52,482 bases of DNA from CAZKMM01 sp964553915 (GCA_964553915.1 CAZKMM010000001.1:1-52482); one strand, 5' to 3'; shown: positions 42,604-52,053, counted from the first letter of the stretch. The notes: generated by a model not told the origin, from the letters alone. A program made the numbers and translations.

Positions 42604-43062
42604 TTACTTGGACTCGGCACTTTGCAATTCTTCAGGCGGAACCTTGCCTGCCAGCTTATTCAAGGCATAAATCACCGCATCAATAATTGCCTCAGGACGA
42701 GCTGCACATCCCGGAACATAAACATCCACCGGCACCACCTTGTCCACCCCACCAAGAATATTCGGGCAATTATGAAACACTCCGCCGGTGCAGGCACAGG
42801 TTCCTACCGCAATTACCATCTTTGGCTCAGGAATCTGCTCGTATAAATTTCGCAAGACCCTGGCATTCCGGCGATTTGCCGGACCAGTAATCACCAGCAC
42901 ATCCGCATGCTTGGGATTGCCCATATTCACAATCCCGAACCGCTCCACATCAAAAAGCGGGGTAAGACAAGCGAGAATCTCAATATCACAGCCATTACAA
43001 CTCCCGCAGTCAAAATGCATAATCCAGGGACTTTTTAGCTGAGAAGTCTTAATTAAACCCAT
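42604..43062 (-). CDS. echC: Ech hydrogenase small subunit EchC
   Basis: This 152-residue protein of the NuoB/HycG family carries the proximal [4Fe-4S] cluster. Likely ligands are Cys22 and Cys25 (CGSCNGCDIE), Cys89 (AVGTCACTGG) and Cys119 (VPGCAARPEAI). It is half the size of classic hydrogenase small subunits, as in all group 4 enzymes. It lies directly after echB with 2 bases between them. Confidence 0.93.
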   Translation of the reverse strand: MGLIKTSQLKSPWIMHFDCGSCNGCDIEILACLTPLFDVERFGIVNMGNPKHADVLVITGPANRRNARVLRNLYEQIPEPKMVIAVGTCACTGGVFHNCPNILGGVDKVVPVDVYVPGCAARPEAIIDAVIYALNKLAGKVPPEELQSAESK

Positions 43063-43064
43063 TT

Positions 43065-43937
43065 TTAACCTCCTCTCTTAAACAGATAAAGAACCGCCAG
43101 GTTTAAAATCACCATTCCTACCCCTACCGCCCAGCTAATTCTTACCATCCAGCGCCAGGTGAGACGAGCGGTAGCATTATCAATAACGATTTCCAGAAGA
43201 AAACATCCCAGAGCAATTAAAATCCCCACCCAGAGGGGATGAGCAAAAAAGATGCTGAGCAAAGCCAGAACCAATATCAGCTCATACCAGTGGGTAAGCT
43301 CTACCATTGCCAGATAGGGTCCGCTGATTTCTGTGGTCACGCCCTTGACCAGTTCTTGGTGAGCATGATGGGAGGTAGAAATATCAAACGGGCTTTTTCT
43401 CATTTTAATGGTCAGAGCTACCAAAAGAGCCAGAAATACCAACGGAAGACTTACCAGCAAAGGTTGGGAATATGCCAGCACCTCTTTTACCCGAAAACTT
43501 CCAGTTTTCAAATAAATCGCCACGACAGATAAAATCAATATCGGCTCATAGCTCAATAACTGCATCATCTCCCGCTGACTGCCTATATAACTGTAAGGAG
43601 AGCGGACACTAAACCCGGCAAGCACCAGACAAATCGTGCCAAAGCCCAGAACAAACACCATCATTAAAAGGTCCTGCCCCACCGCAAAAATTACCAGCGC
43701 CGCCATTGCCATAATCAAATATCCCCAGACCCAGAGAATCTGAAGCTTATGGGCAACAAATCCTTTTTTCCCAAAGAGTTTGAACAGGTCATAGAAAGGC
43801 TGAATCAAAGGTGGACCCACCCTGCCCTGAAGCCGGGCGGTAAGCCTGCGGTCTATTCCGCTTAAAATTCCTCCAACAATCGGCGCCCCCACCAGGGCAA
43901 CAATTGCGGAAATCAGCATTTTTACTCCTTCGCTCAT
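43065..43937 (-). CDS. echB: Ech hydrogenase membrane subunit EchB
   Basis: This 290-residue integral membrane protein of the NuoH/HycD family has about eight membrane segments. It has the conserved GRVGPPLIQPFYDLFKLFGK loop near the N-terminus and the SPFDISTSHHAHQELVKG loop, which packs against the hydrophilic arm and carries quinone-site-equivalent acidic residues in complex I. It anchors the catalytic module to the membrane and to EchA. Confidence 0.93.
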   Translation of the reverse strand: MSEGVKMLISAIVALVGAPIVGGILSGIDRRLTARLQGRVGPPLIQPFYDLFKLFGKKGFVAHKLQILWVWGYLIMAMAALVIFAVGQDLLMMVFVLGFGTICLVLAGFSVRSPYSYIGSQREMMQLLSYEPILILSVVAIYLKTGSFRVKEVLAYSQPLLVSLPLVFLALLVALTIKMRKSPFDISTSHHAHQELVKGVTTEISGPYLAMVELTHWYELILVLALLSIFFAHPLWVGILIALGCFLLEIVIDNATARLTWRWMVRISWAVGVGMVILNLAVLYLFKRGG

Positions 43938-43959
43938 CTTCTCTTCCCCTTTTTTGTTT

Positions 43960-45918
43960 TTACAAAAGAACTATCCCCAAACCAATAGCCAGCCCGAGCA
44001 AAAGCAGTCCCACCAGGTTGGAGCTTAAGTTAACCAACCGCTCGGAGCGGGTTTCTCCAAAGTAAAATCCCCGAAAGGTCTGCTCCATCGGGGTATCTGC
44101 AATACTGGAAAACCTGGGTTCATTGCCAATATTTTCTCCGCACATATAAGCAGGTCTAACCCTCTCACTCTGAACCCGGATAATAAAAGCAGGAATGAAC
44201 AAGAACAAGAAAGCAAAAAGAGCCAAAGGCCAGGTAGCAAATTCACCCGCTACCTTGCCCCCGAGCATCACCTGAATATTAAAAGCAACCACATTTATCA
44301 CATCCTGATACCCTGCCTGAGTCATATAGGGAACAACCAGCCGGTCCACCACCGGAGCGAAAAAGGCGCTTAAAACCACTATTCCAATTAACAACACCAA
44401 AAGACTGAAGCTGTAAAAGAATCCGAGCTTTTCTATTTTAAGCCTCTGGTCCGTGGGGCGAAGTGCAATAATCCTTCCCATCCATTTAATCCAGAAGATG
44501 ATGGTCACACTGCTTCCCAGGGTAAGCAGAAGAATTATGATAAACGCCCACCTGCTGGACATTGCCGGCACCGCCTCTATTGCCAGCCATTTGCTTACCA
44601 GCACTCCCAGAGGAGGTACCAGCATTGCCAGAGCTCCCATTAAGGTAATGGTGGTGAGCATAGGCAATCTCTCCATCAAGCCTTCCATCGCTTCTATATC
44701 TCTGCTTCCAATCTTGTTCTCAATTGCTCCCACGCAAAGGAAGAGAAGTCCCTTGGTCATTGCGTGGAAAATAAGTAAAGCGAGCCCGGCCGCAATTGCC
44801 AGGGAGCTATTGATTCCTGCGCACATAATCATCAATCCCAAGGAACCGATGGTAGAATAAGCCAGCACGCTCTTGGCATTGGTCCTCATCAAAGCCATTG
44901 TTGCGGTGACCAGAAGGACAAATGCTCCATAAACCGCTATTACCAGACTCAGGGCGGTTCCCTGAAAACCAGGAGCAAGCCGAAATACCAGATATACTCC
45001 TGCCTTAACCATCGTGGAGGAGTGAAGCAGGGCACTAACTGGAGTCGGAGCAACCATTGCTCCTAACAGCCAGCTCTGGAAGGGCACCTGAGCACTCTTG
45101 ATAACACCACCCAGAACCAAAAGAGCAATTGGAAGTAAAAGAGCTGTGCTTGCTCCGCTCTTTGCTAAAGCCTGAAGAGCCAGGGTCTGGGGACTGGTGT
45201 ATTTATAAGCCAGAATCATTGCCACCACCATTGCCAGCCCACCAATCAGGTTCATCCAGAGAGCACGAAGGGCATTATTGATCGCCTCATCAGTCAGGTC
45301 ATGAAGGATTAACAAATAACAGCAAGCGGTGGTCACTTCCCAGAAGAAATAGAGCCAGATAAGATGATTAGAAAAGACCAGAGCGTTCATTGCTCCCAAA
45401 AAAAGCACCAGCCAGAGAAAAAATCTGGGCTGACGGGATTTTTCCAGATGAAGATGCTCCTCATGGTCAGGCATATAATTGAGAGCATAGAGGACAATCA
45501 TAGAACCAACAATACAAATTACCAGCGCCATTATTATGCTCAGCCAGTCAATATAAAACAAAGGCTCAACCGCTTCTTCCTTTACCAAGCCAAATTCCAG
45601 CCAGGCTAAAAGCCCGATCTGAGCCAAACTAAGCAAGCTGATCAGCCAGCTCTTCCGTCTGATACCAATATAAAGGAAGTAAACTAAAAGCAGATAATCC
45701 AAAACCACCACAATCCAGTTCCAGATATGAAATCCGCTTTCGCCCAGACTCAACTCTATCGGTCCCTTGCTTAATAAAATCAGGCTCAGGGCAATTAAAA
45801 ATAAAGATTCCAGCACCACAATTAAAATCCGCAAAGCCCTGGGACGAATCAAATAAAGAATAATCCCTGTAATAATGGGAAGTAAGATTAAAAGCCCTAC
45901 CAACGCTACATTGCTCAT
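43960..45918 (-). CDS. echA: Ech hydrogenase proton/sodium-pumping subunit EchA
   Basis: This protein of about 652 residues belongs to the NuoL/MrpA antiporter family, with roughly 16 membrane spans. It has the typical HDLTDEAINNALRALWMN and PVSALLHSSTMVKAGVYLV segments, the latter holding the conserved channel Lys/His region. ATG 45918 is chosen over a TTG at 45921, with AGGAGG 8 bases upstream. It is the only antiporter-like subunit; no NuoK/MrpC-like small subunits accompany it, matching the minimal six-subunit echABCDEF plan of Methanosarcina. Confidence 0.93.
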   Translation of the reverse strand: MSNVALVGLLILLPIITGIILYLIRPRALRILIVVLESLFLIALSLILLSKGPIELSLGESGFHIWNWIVVVLDYLLLVYFLYIGIRRKSWLISLLSLAQIGLLAWLEFGLVKEEAVEPLFYIDWLSIIMALVICIVGSMIVLYALNYMPDHEEHLHLEKSRQPRFFLWLVLFLGAMNALVFSNHLIWLYFFWEVTTACCYLLILHDLTDEAINNALRALWMNLIGGLAMVVAMILAYKYTSPQTLALQALAKSGASTALLLPIALLVLGGVIKSAQVPFQSWLLGAMVAPTPVSALLHSSTMVKAGVYLVFRLAPGFQGTALSLVIAVYGAFVLLVTATMALMRTNAKSVLAYSTIGSLGLMIMCAGINSSLAIAAGLALLIFHAMTKGLLFLCVGAIENKIGSRDIEAMEGLMERLPMLTTITLMGALAMLVPPLGVLVSKWLAIEAVPAMSSRWAFIIILLLTLGSSVTIIFWIKWMGRIIALRPTDQRLKIEKLGFFYSFSLLVLLIGIVVLSAFFAPVVDRLVVPYMTQAGYQDVINVVAFNIQVMLGGKVAGEFATWPLALFAFLFLFIPAFIIRVQSERVRPAYMCGENIGNEPRFSSIADTPMEQTFRGFYFGETRSERLVNLSSNLVGLLLLGLAIGLGIVLL

Positions 45919-45921
45919 CAA

Positions 45922-46203
45922 TCTTTCCTCCTAATTTGTTCTTTTTGGGTTTCCTGACCCATAAATATAATTGTATAGATATATTTGGATATTGGAATAT
46001 AAAGAAATGAATAAAAAGGGGCTAAAAATTTTTGCTTGCTTGAAAACTTTGTGTGATTTAGTATCACTTCTAACTGACTGCCAGAGAATTTTAGGTTAAC
46101 TGCTCGGAAGTCTTGTTAAAAATTTACTACATTTTTTCAAATTTGTCAAGAACAAAATCATTGAATATAATTTTTTACCAAAAAATTAAAAAAGGGGGTT
46201 AAG
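45922..46203. other. AT-rich divergent intergenic region between ech and the hydrolase gene
   Basis: This 282-base region is the longest gap in the window. It carries the ech ribosome-binding site (AGGAGG on the minus strand) and a strong promoter for the plus-strand gene. It also has an inverted repeat GTGAT-N5-ATCAC at 46053-46067. No convincing -35/-10 pair was found for the ech side, although several TATA-like hexamers occur at 45965-46005. Confidence 0.5.
46143..46171 (+). promoter_or_regulatory. Strong sigma-70 promoter for the PAF-acetylhydrolase-like gene
   Basis: TTGTCA (46143-46148) and a perfect TATAAT (46166-46171) are separated by 17 bases. The leader runs from about 46178 to the ATG at 46204 and includes AAGGGGG as ribosome-binding site. 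Confidence 0.7.
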
Positions 46204-47418
46204 ATGAAAAAATTTCATTTAATAGTCTTGGCTTTTATTGTGGCTTTTTCATGGGTCAGTACTGCTCATAAAAAAGAGAAAAAATCTTTGCTCGGAATTC
46301 GGATTTATGAATTTGAAATTGAAGGAAGACCGGCATCTGTTGCAGTCTGGTATCCTGCCATTGATAAAGGCGAAGGATTATTTGATTACAATAAGTTAAC
46401 CAAAGGAAGTGCCTATCTGGATGCCACTCCAGACCGCTCTCAGGCACCGTATCCTTTAATTGTCTTTTCCCATGGAATGGGCGGATGCGGGTTTCAATCG
46501 GTTTTTTATGTGGAGAACCTCGCCCGGGCAGGATATGTGGTAGGAGCGATGGACCATAAAGATTCCGGGATGTGTCTAATGCAGGGAAAACCCAAAATTA
46601 CTCAGGGAAAGGTTTTACTCGCTTTTCTGAAGGGAGGGGGAAACCTTACCAAAACCGTCACCCTCCTGTTTAAAGACCAGGTAAGGGATGTAGACTTCAC
46701 ATATCGTCCCCGAGAATTAAAGGAACTAATTGACCACCTGCTTGAGCTTAATCAGACCGACCCGGTACTCAAAGGTCTTTTCTCCCCGGAAAAAATCGGT
46801 GCCACCGGACACTCCTTAGGAGGATTTACAGCCCTGGCTATTGCCGGGGGAGAGTTTGACTGTCAGAGTCCGGAAAAATATAACCCGGAGCTATGTGCCC
46901 GGGTGGAGCAGGCACTTGCTCATCGGGAAGAGATAAGCGAAGAGAATATGGAGCTGATAAGAGAGCCAGATGTTATCTGTTGCCTTGAGCAATATAAAGG
47001 CAAGAAGGTTAGCTTTAAAGACCCAAGAGTAGATGCGGTTTTACCTCTTGGTCCTGCGGTTTTCTTCCCGGAGGGAGCTTTTAAAGAGGTATCTATTCCC
47101 ATAATGATTATTACCGGCTGGGGGAAATTTGAGGTTCCTTTTGAGCCTATCCAGAGAGTATATGATGAGCTGGCTGGTCCCAGGTATCTGCTCCATCTCA
47201 AAAAAGTGGACCATATGACCATCACCGATATGGCTTTAAAAATCCCCTTTGCCCGACTGGTGCTTCCCGGATACCGCTGGAAGTATAAAATGAAAAAGCA
47301 AATCTATGAAAACTATTCCCGAGGCTTTTTTGATGCCTATCTGAAAGGAGACCAGAAGGCAAAAGAATATATTAAAGAGGCACAGTACCCGATTATGGAG
47401 CTTCAGGCAAGCCCATAA
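46204..47418 (+). CDS. Secreted alpha/beta hydrolase, PAF-acetylhydrolase/dienelactone-hydrolase-like
   Basis: This 404-residue protein has an N-terminal signal peptide (about 1-21, HLIVLAFIVAFSWVSTA), so it should be periplasmic or surface-exposed. The fold is read from VAVWYPA, the oxyanion segment IVFSHGMGG, the nucleophile elbow GHSLGG and a likely catalytic His in KVDHMTITD. Similar proteins are annotated as platelet-activating-factor acetylhydrolase or COG4188 hydrolases and cleave short acyl esters. A pair of Cys residues around the catalytic region may form disulfides. The natural substrate is unknown. Confidence 0.8.
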   Translation: MKKFHLIVLAFIVAFSWVSTAHKKEKKSLLGIRIYEFEIEGRPASVAVWYPAIDKGEGLFDYNKLTKGSAYLDATPDRSQAPYPLIVFSHGMGGCGFQSVFYVENLARAGYVVGAMDHKDSGMCLMQGKPKITQGKVLLAFLKGGGNLTKTVTLLFKDQVRDVDFTYRPRELKELIDHLLELNQTDPVLKGLFSPEKIGATGHSLGGFTALAIAGGEFDCQSPEKYNPELCARVEQALAHREEISEENMELIREPDVICCLEQYKGKKVSFKDPRVDAVLPLGPAVFFPEGAFKEVSIPIMIITGWGKFEVPFEPIQRVYDELAGPRYLLHLKKVDHMTITDMALKIPFARLVLPGYRWKYKMKKQIYENYSRGFFDAYLKGDQKAKEYIKEAQYPIMELQASP

Positions 47419-47427
47419 GAGGATAAA

Positions 47428-47455
47428 TTGACAATCTTTTAAGATAAGATAAATT
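47428..47455 (+). promoter_or_regulatory. Promoter for the NhaC-type antiporter gene
   Basis: A perfect TTGACA (47428-47433) is followed after 16 bases by TAAATT (47450-47455). Transcription would start near 47462, only about 5 bases before the ATG at 47467, with no Shine-Dalgarno sequence. Confidence 0.5.
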
Positions 47456-47466
47456 ATTCCCGCCAG

Positions 47467-49398
47467 ATGCGGTATAAGTGGAAAAATTATCTGTGCTGGG
47501 GAGTGATTTTTTGGTTTTTCCCGGTTTGCGGGCTTGCCAGCTCCTTGAAAATTCAGGCTCCCAAGCTCTGGGTCAGCTCGGTTCCCTTTACCCTTGAATT
47601 AGAAAATCTTTCTAACCAAACCAGGGACTTTAAGCTTTTCTGGGGAGAGGAGCTGATTTTTCAGGGAAAGCTGGAGCCAAAAGAGAAAAAAGAGCTGAAA
47701 ATCTCCATTGAAAAAACCGGGAAAAAAGAGCTAATTTTAAAAGCCCAAGGCGAAGAAAAAATTTTGCCTTTTCGCCAGATACCCGGTCTGCTGAGCATTA
47801 TCCCTCCACTGTTAGCAATTGGGCTTTCTTTAATCTTCCGACAGGTGCTGGCAAGCCTCTGGCTGAGTATTTTTGTCGGAGCTTTAATTGTCTTTGACTA
47901 CAAGCCTCTTTCCGCCTTTGCCCGCACCATAGATTATTATCTGCTCAATTCTATGGCAGGAAAAGAAAACAGCCTGATGCTTTTATTTATTCTCTTTATG
48001 GGGGGATTGGTTGGAGTAATTTCCAAAGGCGGAGGAATTCACGGTCTGGTGGAAAAGGTGAGCAGGTGGGCAACCTCTGCCCGGAGAGGACAATTTGCCA
48101 CCTGGCTCCTTGGGCTGTTCATATTTTTTGATGATTATGCCAATACCATCATTGTTGGTAATGCGATGCGTCCGATCACGGACAAATTAAGAATCAGCCG
48201 GGAAAAGCTCTCTTATCTGGTGGATACTACCGCAGCTCCGGTTGCCAGCATCTTTCCCATCTCCACCTGGATTGGCTATGAGGTGGGATTGATTAACTCT
48301 GCCTTTCAGAGCCTGGGAATTAAAGCCAATGGATTTTTATGGTTTTTACAGTCCATTCCTTATCGTTTCTATCCGATTTTTAGCCTGATTATGCTTTTAT
48401 TTGTAATTGCCCTGAAAAGAGATTTAGGTCCGATGCACCGGGCAGAAAGCCGAGCCCGAAAAGAAGGAAAGGTGCTAAGGGACAATGCCCAGCCAATGGC
48501 AAATCTGGAGCCAGAACTGCTCAAGCCAGTCTCGGAACAAAAACTTCGCTGGTATAATGCCCTGGTCCCGATTCTTGCGGTAATTATTGTCACCTTTGTT
48601 GGGCTCTGGTTTGATGGGGTAAAGAATTTAGGAGTCTCTGGCTATCAGGAATTTCTGAAAAAATCTCAGGAACTGGGACCGCTCTGGGGAAAAATTTATC
48701 TGGTAGGAATGGTTTACAGCCAGGCAGGTGCAAACACGGTTTTAAGCTGGGCAAGTCTTTGCGGAGGAGCACTTGCGGTGGTGATGGTGGTTTCTCAGCG
48801 AATTATGAACCTGGCTCAGGCAATGGATGCCTGGCTGGGCGGTGCTAAATCTATGGTGATTGCGGTTTTAATTCTGCTTTTTGCCTGGGGGCTGGGCTCA
48901 GTCTGTGCAGAGCTTCATACCGCAGAATGGATTACCCATCAGCTTAAAGGAGTGCTCAACCCCCGGCTGGTGCCGGTGCTGGTTTTTATGGTTGCCTGCT
49001 TGATTAGCTTTTCCACCGGAACCAGCTATGGAACAATGGCGATTTTAATTCCTCTGGTAATTCCTATTGCTCATCATTTAAGCCTGCTGGCAAATTTTAA
49101 CCAGAGCCAGTATCATATAATAATGGTAGGGGCGATTTCATCAGTTCTGGCAGGAGCGGTATTTGGAGACCATTGCTCACCCATCAGCGATACCACCATT
49201 ATGTCCAGTATGGCGAGCAACGCAGACCATATTGACCATGTTCGCACCCAGTTGCCATACGCTTTAACTGTTGCCGGGATGGGAATGCTGGTAGGAGATA
49301 TTCCCACTGCTTATGGAATGCCTCCCTGGGCAAGCTGGATAATAGGGAGTATCATTCTTCTGGTAATTCTGGTAATCTTTGGTAAAAAAATAGAATAA
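47467..49398 (+). CDS. NhaC-family Na+/H+ antiporter with an N-terminal extracytoplasmic domain
   Basis: This 643-residue protein starts with a signal-peptide-like segment (about 8-25). A beta-rich domain of about 85 residues (26-108) follows, with an Ig/CARDB-like pattern of short strands (FTLELENLS, KELKISIEKTG). A transporter of about eleven to twelve membrane spans comes next. NhaC-type features are the FFDDYANTIIVGNAMRPI segment, DTTAAPVASIFPISTW, FSTGTSYGTMAIL and FGDHCSPISDTTI. The last three are shared by NhaC and malate-lactate antiporters, so Na+/H+ or Na+-linked metabolite exchange is expected. The stop codon directly abuts the next start. Confidence 0.88.
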   Translation: MRYKWKNYLCWGVIFWFFPVCGLASSLKIQAPKLWVSSVPFTLELENLSNQTRDFKLFWGEELIFQGKLEPKEKKELKISIEKTGKKELILKAQGEEKILPFRQIPGLLSIIPPLLAIGLSLIFRQVLASLWLSIFVGALIVFDYKPLSAFARTIDYYLLNSMAGKENSLMLLFILFMGGLVGVISKGGGIHGLVEKVSRWATSARRGQFATWLLGLFIFFDDYANTIIVGNAMRPITDKLRISREKLSYLVDTTAAPVASIFPISTWIGYEVGLINSAFQSLGIKANGFLWFLQSIPYRFYPIFSLIMLLFVIALKRDLGPMHRAESRARKEGKVLRDNAQPMANLEPELLKPVSEQKLRWYNALVPILAVIIVTFVGLWFDGVKNLGVSGYQEFLKKSQELGPLWGKIYLVGMVYSQAGANTVLSWASLCGGALAVVMVVSQRIMNLAQAMDAWLGGAKSMVIAVLILLFAWGLGSVCAELHTAEWITHQLKGVLNPRLVPVLVFMVACLISFSTGTSYGTMAILIPLVIPIAHHLSLLANFNQSQYHIIMVGAISSVLAGAVFGDHCSPISDTTIMSSMASNADHIDHVRTQLPYALTVAGMGMLVGDIPTAYGMPPWASWIIGSIILLVILVIFGKKIE

Positions 49399-52053
49399 AT
49401 GAAAAACAAAAATCTCAAAGCGGTTATTATCATTTTTGCGGTTCTTTTTCTTTTCAGTCTGGTCCAGATTCTTGTCTTCAATCAGATATTTGTTCAAACC
49501 CTCACTTCTTCAAGGTTTTTCTGGATTTTATTTTTTTCATTATGCTCCACCATTATTCTTACCCCGATAGTTATACTGGTTCTAAAATTCCTTTCCCCAA
49601 TTTCTTTTCTAGATTTAGACCAAACAAGGGCACTGGAAGCTTATCTTGCCTCGGCTCTGGAGGGAGATTTTACTCGCCCGACTCAAGATTTAACCTTAAA
49701 ACACCAAGGCAGGGAATTAAAGCTGGAATTCAACCATTTTCACAATATGCTGGTTCAGGTTTTAAGTCAGGCACAGCGACTGACTCAGGATTTAGGGGAG
49801 CTGGCGCAGGAAATTATCAATCAAAGTCAATCCCTATCTCAGGCAAGCACCTCTCAGGCACGCTCCGTGGAAGAGACTCTGGGAAGTCTGGAACAAATTG
49901 ACCGGGGAATTAGAGAAATTCTCTCCAATGTAGATGAGCTTAAGGGATTAAGCCAAAATACCTCCTCTGCCAGCTATCAAATGATGGGCAATATCCAGCA
50001 GGTCTCGGAAATGACCAATGACCTTGCAGGACTGGTCCGGGACCTGGTCACGATTATTAGTGAGATTGTTTCTAATATCCAGAGCGTTGCCCAGGCAACG
50101 GATAGCTTAAGCTCCTCCTCGGCTCAGACCGCTACCTCTATGAGAGAAATAGAACAGGCTACTCAGGAGATTCGGAGCCGGGCAGACGAATCCGCTAAAA
50201 TTGCTTCTCGTGCCCGGGAACGAGCGGTGCGAGCCGGTGCGTTGATTCGCTCCTGGGTGGAGGGGATGGAAAAAATTGAGCAAAGTGTGAGCCAGTCCAT
50301 CTCGGCAATGAACCAGCTGGTGGCTCAATCTGAGGCGATTGGAGAGATTGTCAGCGTAATCAATGACATAGCCAGCGAGACTCATCTTCTTTCTCTTAAT
50401 GCGTCAATTATGGCCGCCCGGGCTGGAGAGCACGGCAGAGGGTTTATGGTGGTGGCAGGGGAGATTAAGGAGCTGGCAAAAAGAACCAGCGAAAGCACCA
50501 AAGAGATAGAAACTTTAATTACCCGCACCAGAAAAGCGATTAAGGAAACCCAGCAGGCAGTTGCCCAGGCACACGAGCGAGCAAAGGAAGGAATCCAGCT
50601 CAGCTGGGAAGCAGACCAGGCAATCAAGCAGGTAATGCAGGAAATAGAATATACCAATAACTATGCCCAGGAGATAGCTCGTGCCACTGAAGAACAGGTA
50701 GAGCTTGCCCGCCAGGTGTATCAGTCTGGAGCAGAAGTTGATGAAAGGATTCGCCTGATCAAAACCGCAATGCGGGAGCAGGAAGATTCCAGCACTTATT
50801 TAAAAGAGCGAACCGGAAGAATGCATCAACTTACTGAAAAGCTCAAAATTGCCACCCAGGAGCAGGCAAAATCCAGCCAATTAGTGGCACAGGCAATGGA
50901 GGAGTTGACCAAATCAGTGGAGACCATCCGCCGAGCCACGGTAAATCAAAGTCAGGCAAGCGGAGAGATTTTAAATGCGGTCAAACAGGTAAAAAAGGCA
51001 TCAGACCTGGTCGCGGTAAGTGTCTCCTCAGTGGAGAATACTGCGGTGAGTATTTTAGATGAGTCTTTGATTTTAAAAAGTGAAATTAAACATTTACGCC
51101 TGCCGGAAATAAAAAGTGAAATAAAAATTGGACTGCTTTTGGATAATCTCCGGGAGGGAAGATGGAAGCGAGAACGAGAGGCTTTTGTCCGGCGCTGTCA
51201 GCAATTAGGGGCAGAGGTCTTGGAAGCGGTTGCAGAAGGAAAAAGCCAGAGGCAGATAGAACAGGCAGAAGAATTGATTGCTCGGCATCCTCAAATTTTA
51301 GTGGTAATTGCAGTGGACTCAGAGCGAGCCAGAAAAGTTATAGAGCTGGCAAAAAAACACCAGATTAAAGTAATTGCCTATGACCGCTTGATCAAAAATT
51401 CTCCCCTAGACCTTTTTATTACCTATGATTATGCAGAAATCGGCAGGCAGATGGTAAGATATGCACTTAGCCAGAAACCGCGGGGAAAATATTTTCTGGT
51501 TCTGGGCTCTCCTCAGGATGTCAACGCTCTCTGGCTTTATCAGGGGCAGAAAGAGGCTCTTCAGCCAGCTCTGGCTCGGGGAGAAGTAGAGCTATTGGGA
51601 GAAAGCTGGACTGCGAACTGGTTTCCTCAACGGGCATATCAAACTATTAAAGAGCTTTTAGAAGCAGGAAAAATTCCGGATGTAATTATTGCCAGTAATG
51701 ACGGCACTGCCGGGGGAGTGGTTCAGGCACTGGAAGAATTTAATCTTACCGGAAAGGTGCTGGTGACCGGGATGGATGCGGAGCTTTCTGCCATTAAAAG
51801 AATTGTTCAGGGAAAGCAAACAATAACCTTTTATATGCCGATTCAACTGCAGGCAGTAAGAGCCGCGGAAGCTTCTTTGCTTTTACTCCGCTCCGAGCCA
51901 ATTTTTGGCTCAGAGAATTTGATTGAAAATCAGGATTATCAGGTGCCTTCTATTCTTCTCAAGGCGGTGCTGGTAGATAGAGAGAATATCAAGGAAACGG
52001 TTATTGCTGGCGGTCTTTATTCAGAAAAGGAGATTTTCTCAGATTCAGATTAA
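49399..52053 (+). CDS. Chemoreceptor with a C-terminal XylF-like sugar-binding domain
   Basis: This 884-residue protein has a hydrophobic hairpin at the N-terminus: membrane segments at about 7-28 and 40-63 with only a short loop between, so there is no extracellular sensor. A HAMP-like and coiled-coil region and an MCP signalling domain follow. The MCP tip is at about 318-365 (INDIASETHLLSLNASIMAARAG with GRGFMVVAGEIKELA). Residues about 574-860 match periplasmic binding proteins of the XylF type: KIGLLLDNL, VIAYDRLI, IIASNDGTAGG and VTGMDAELSAIKRIV followed by QTITFYMP. The domain is predicted to face the cytoplasm. The start codon abuts the antiporter stop with no gap, which suggests co-translation. 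Confidence 0.9.
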   Translation: MKNKNLKAVIIIFAVLFLFSLVQILVFNQIFVQTLTSSRFFWILFFSLCSTIILTPIVILVLKFLSPISFLDLDQTRALEAYLASALEGDFTRPTQDLTLKHQGRELKLEFNHFHNMLVQVLSQAQRLTQDLGELAQEIINQSQSLSQASTSQARSVEETLGSLEQIDRGIREILSNVDELKGLSQNTSSASYQMMGNIQQVSEMTNDLAGLVRDLVTIISEIVSNIQSVAQATDSLSSSSAQTATSMREIEQATQEIRSRADESAKIASRARERAVRAGALIRSWVEGMEKIEQSVSQSISAMNQLVAQSEAIGEIVSVINDIASETHLLSLNASIMAARAGEHGRGFMVVAGEIKELAKRTSESTKEIETLITRTRKAIKETQQAVAQAHERAKEGIQLSWEADQAIKQVMQEIEYTNNYAQEIARATEEQVELARQVYQSGAEVDERIRLIKTAMREQEDSSTYLKERTGRMHQLTEKLKIATQEQAKSSQLVAQAMEELTKSVETIRRATVNQSQASGEILNAVKQVKKASDLVAVSVSSVENTAVSILDESLILKSEIKHLRLPEIKSEIKIGLLLDNLREGRWKREREAFVRRCQQLGAEVLEAVAEGKSQRQIEQAEELIARHPQILVVIAVDSERARKVIELAKKHQIKVIAYDRLIKNSPLDLFITYDYAEIGRQMVRYALSQKPRGKYFLVLGSPQDVNALWLYQGQKEALQPALARGEVELLGESWTANWFPQRAYQTIKELLEAGKIPDVIIASNDGTAGGVVQALEEFNLTGKVLVTGMDAELSAIKRIVQGKQTITFYMPIQLQAVRAAEASLLLLRSEPIFGSENLIENQDYQVPSILLKAVLVDRENIKETVIAGGLYSEKEIFSDSD

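Noticed and set aside
39329..45918. Respiratory complex I (nuo) fragment
   Set aside because: The large subunit keeps both NiFe-binding CxxC pairs, and the gene set and order match echABCDEF, so it is a group 4 hydrogenase.
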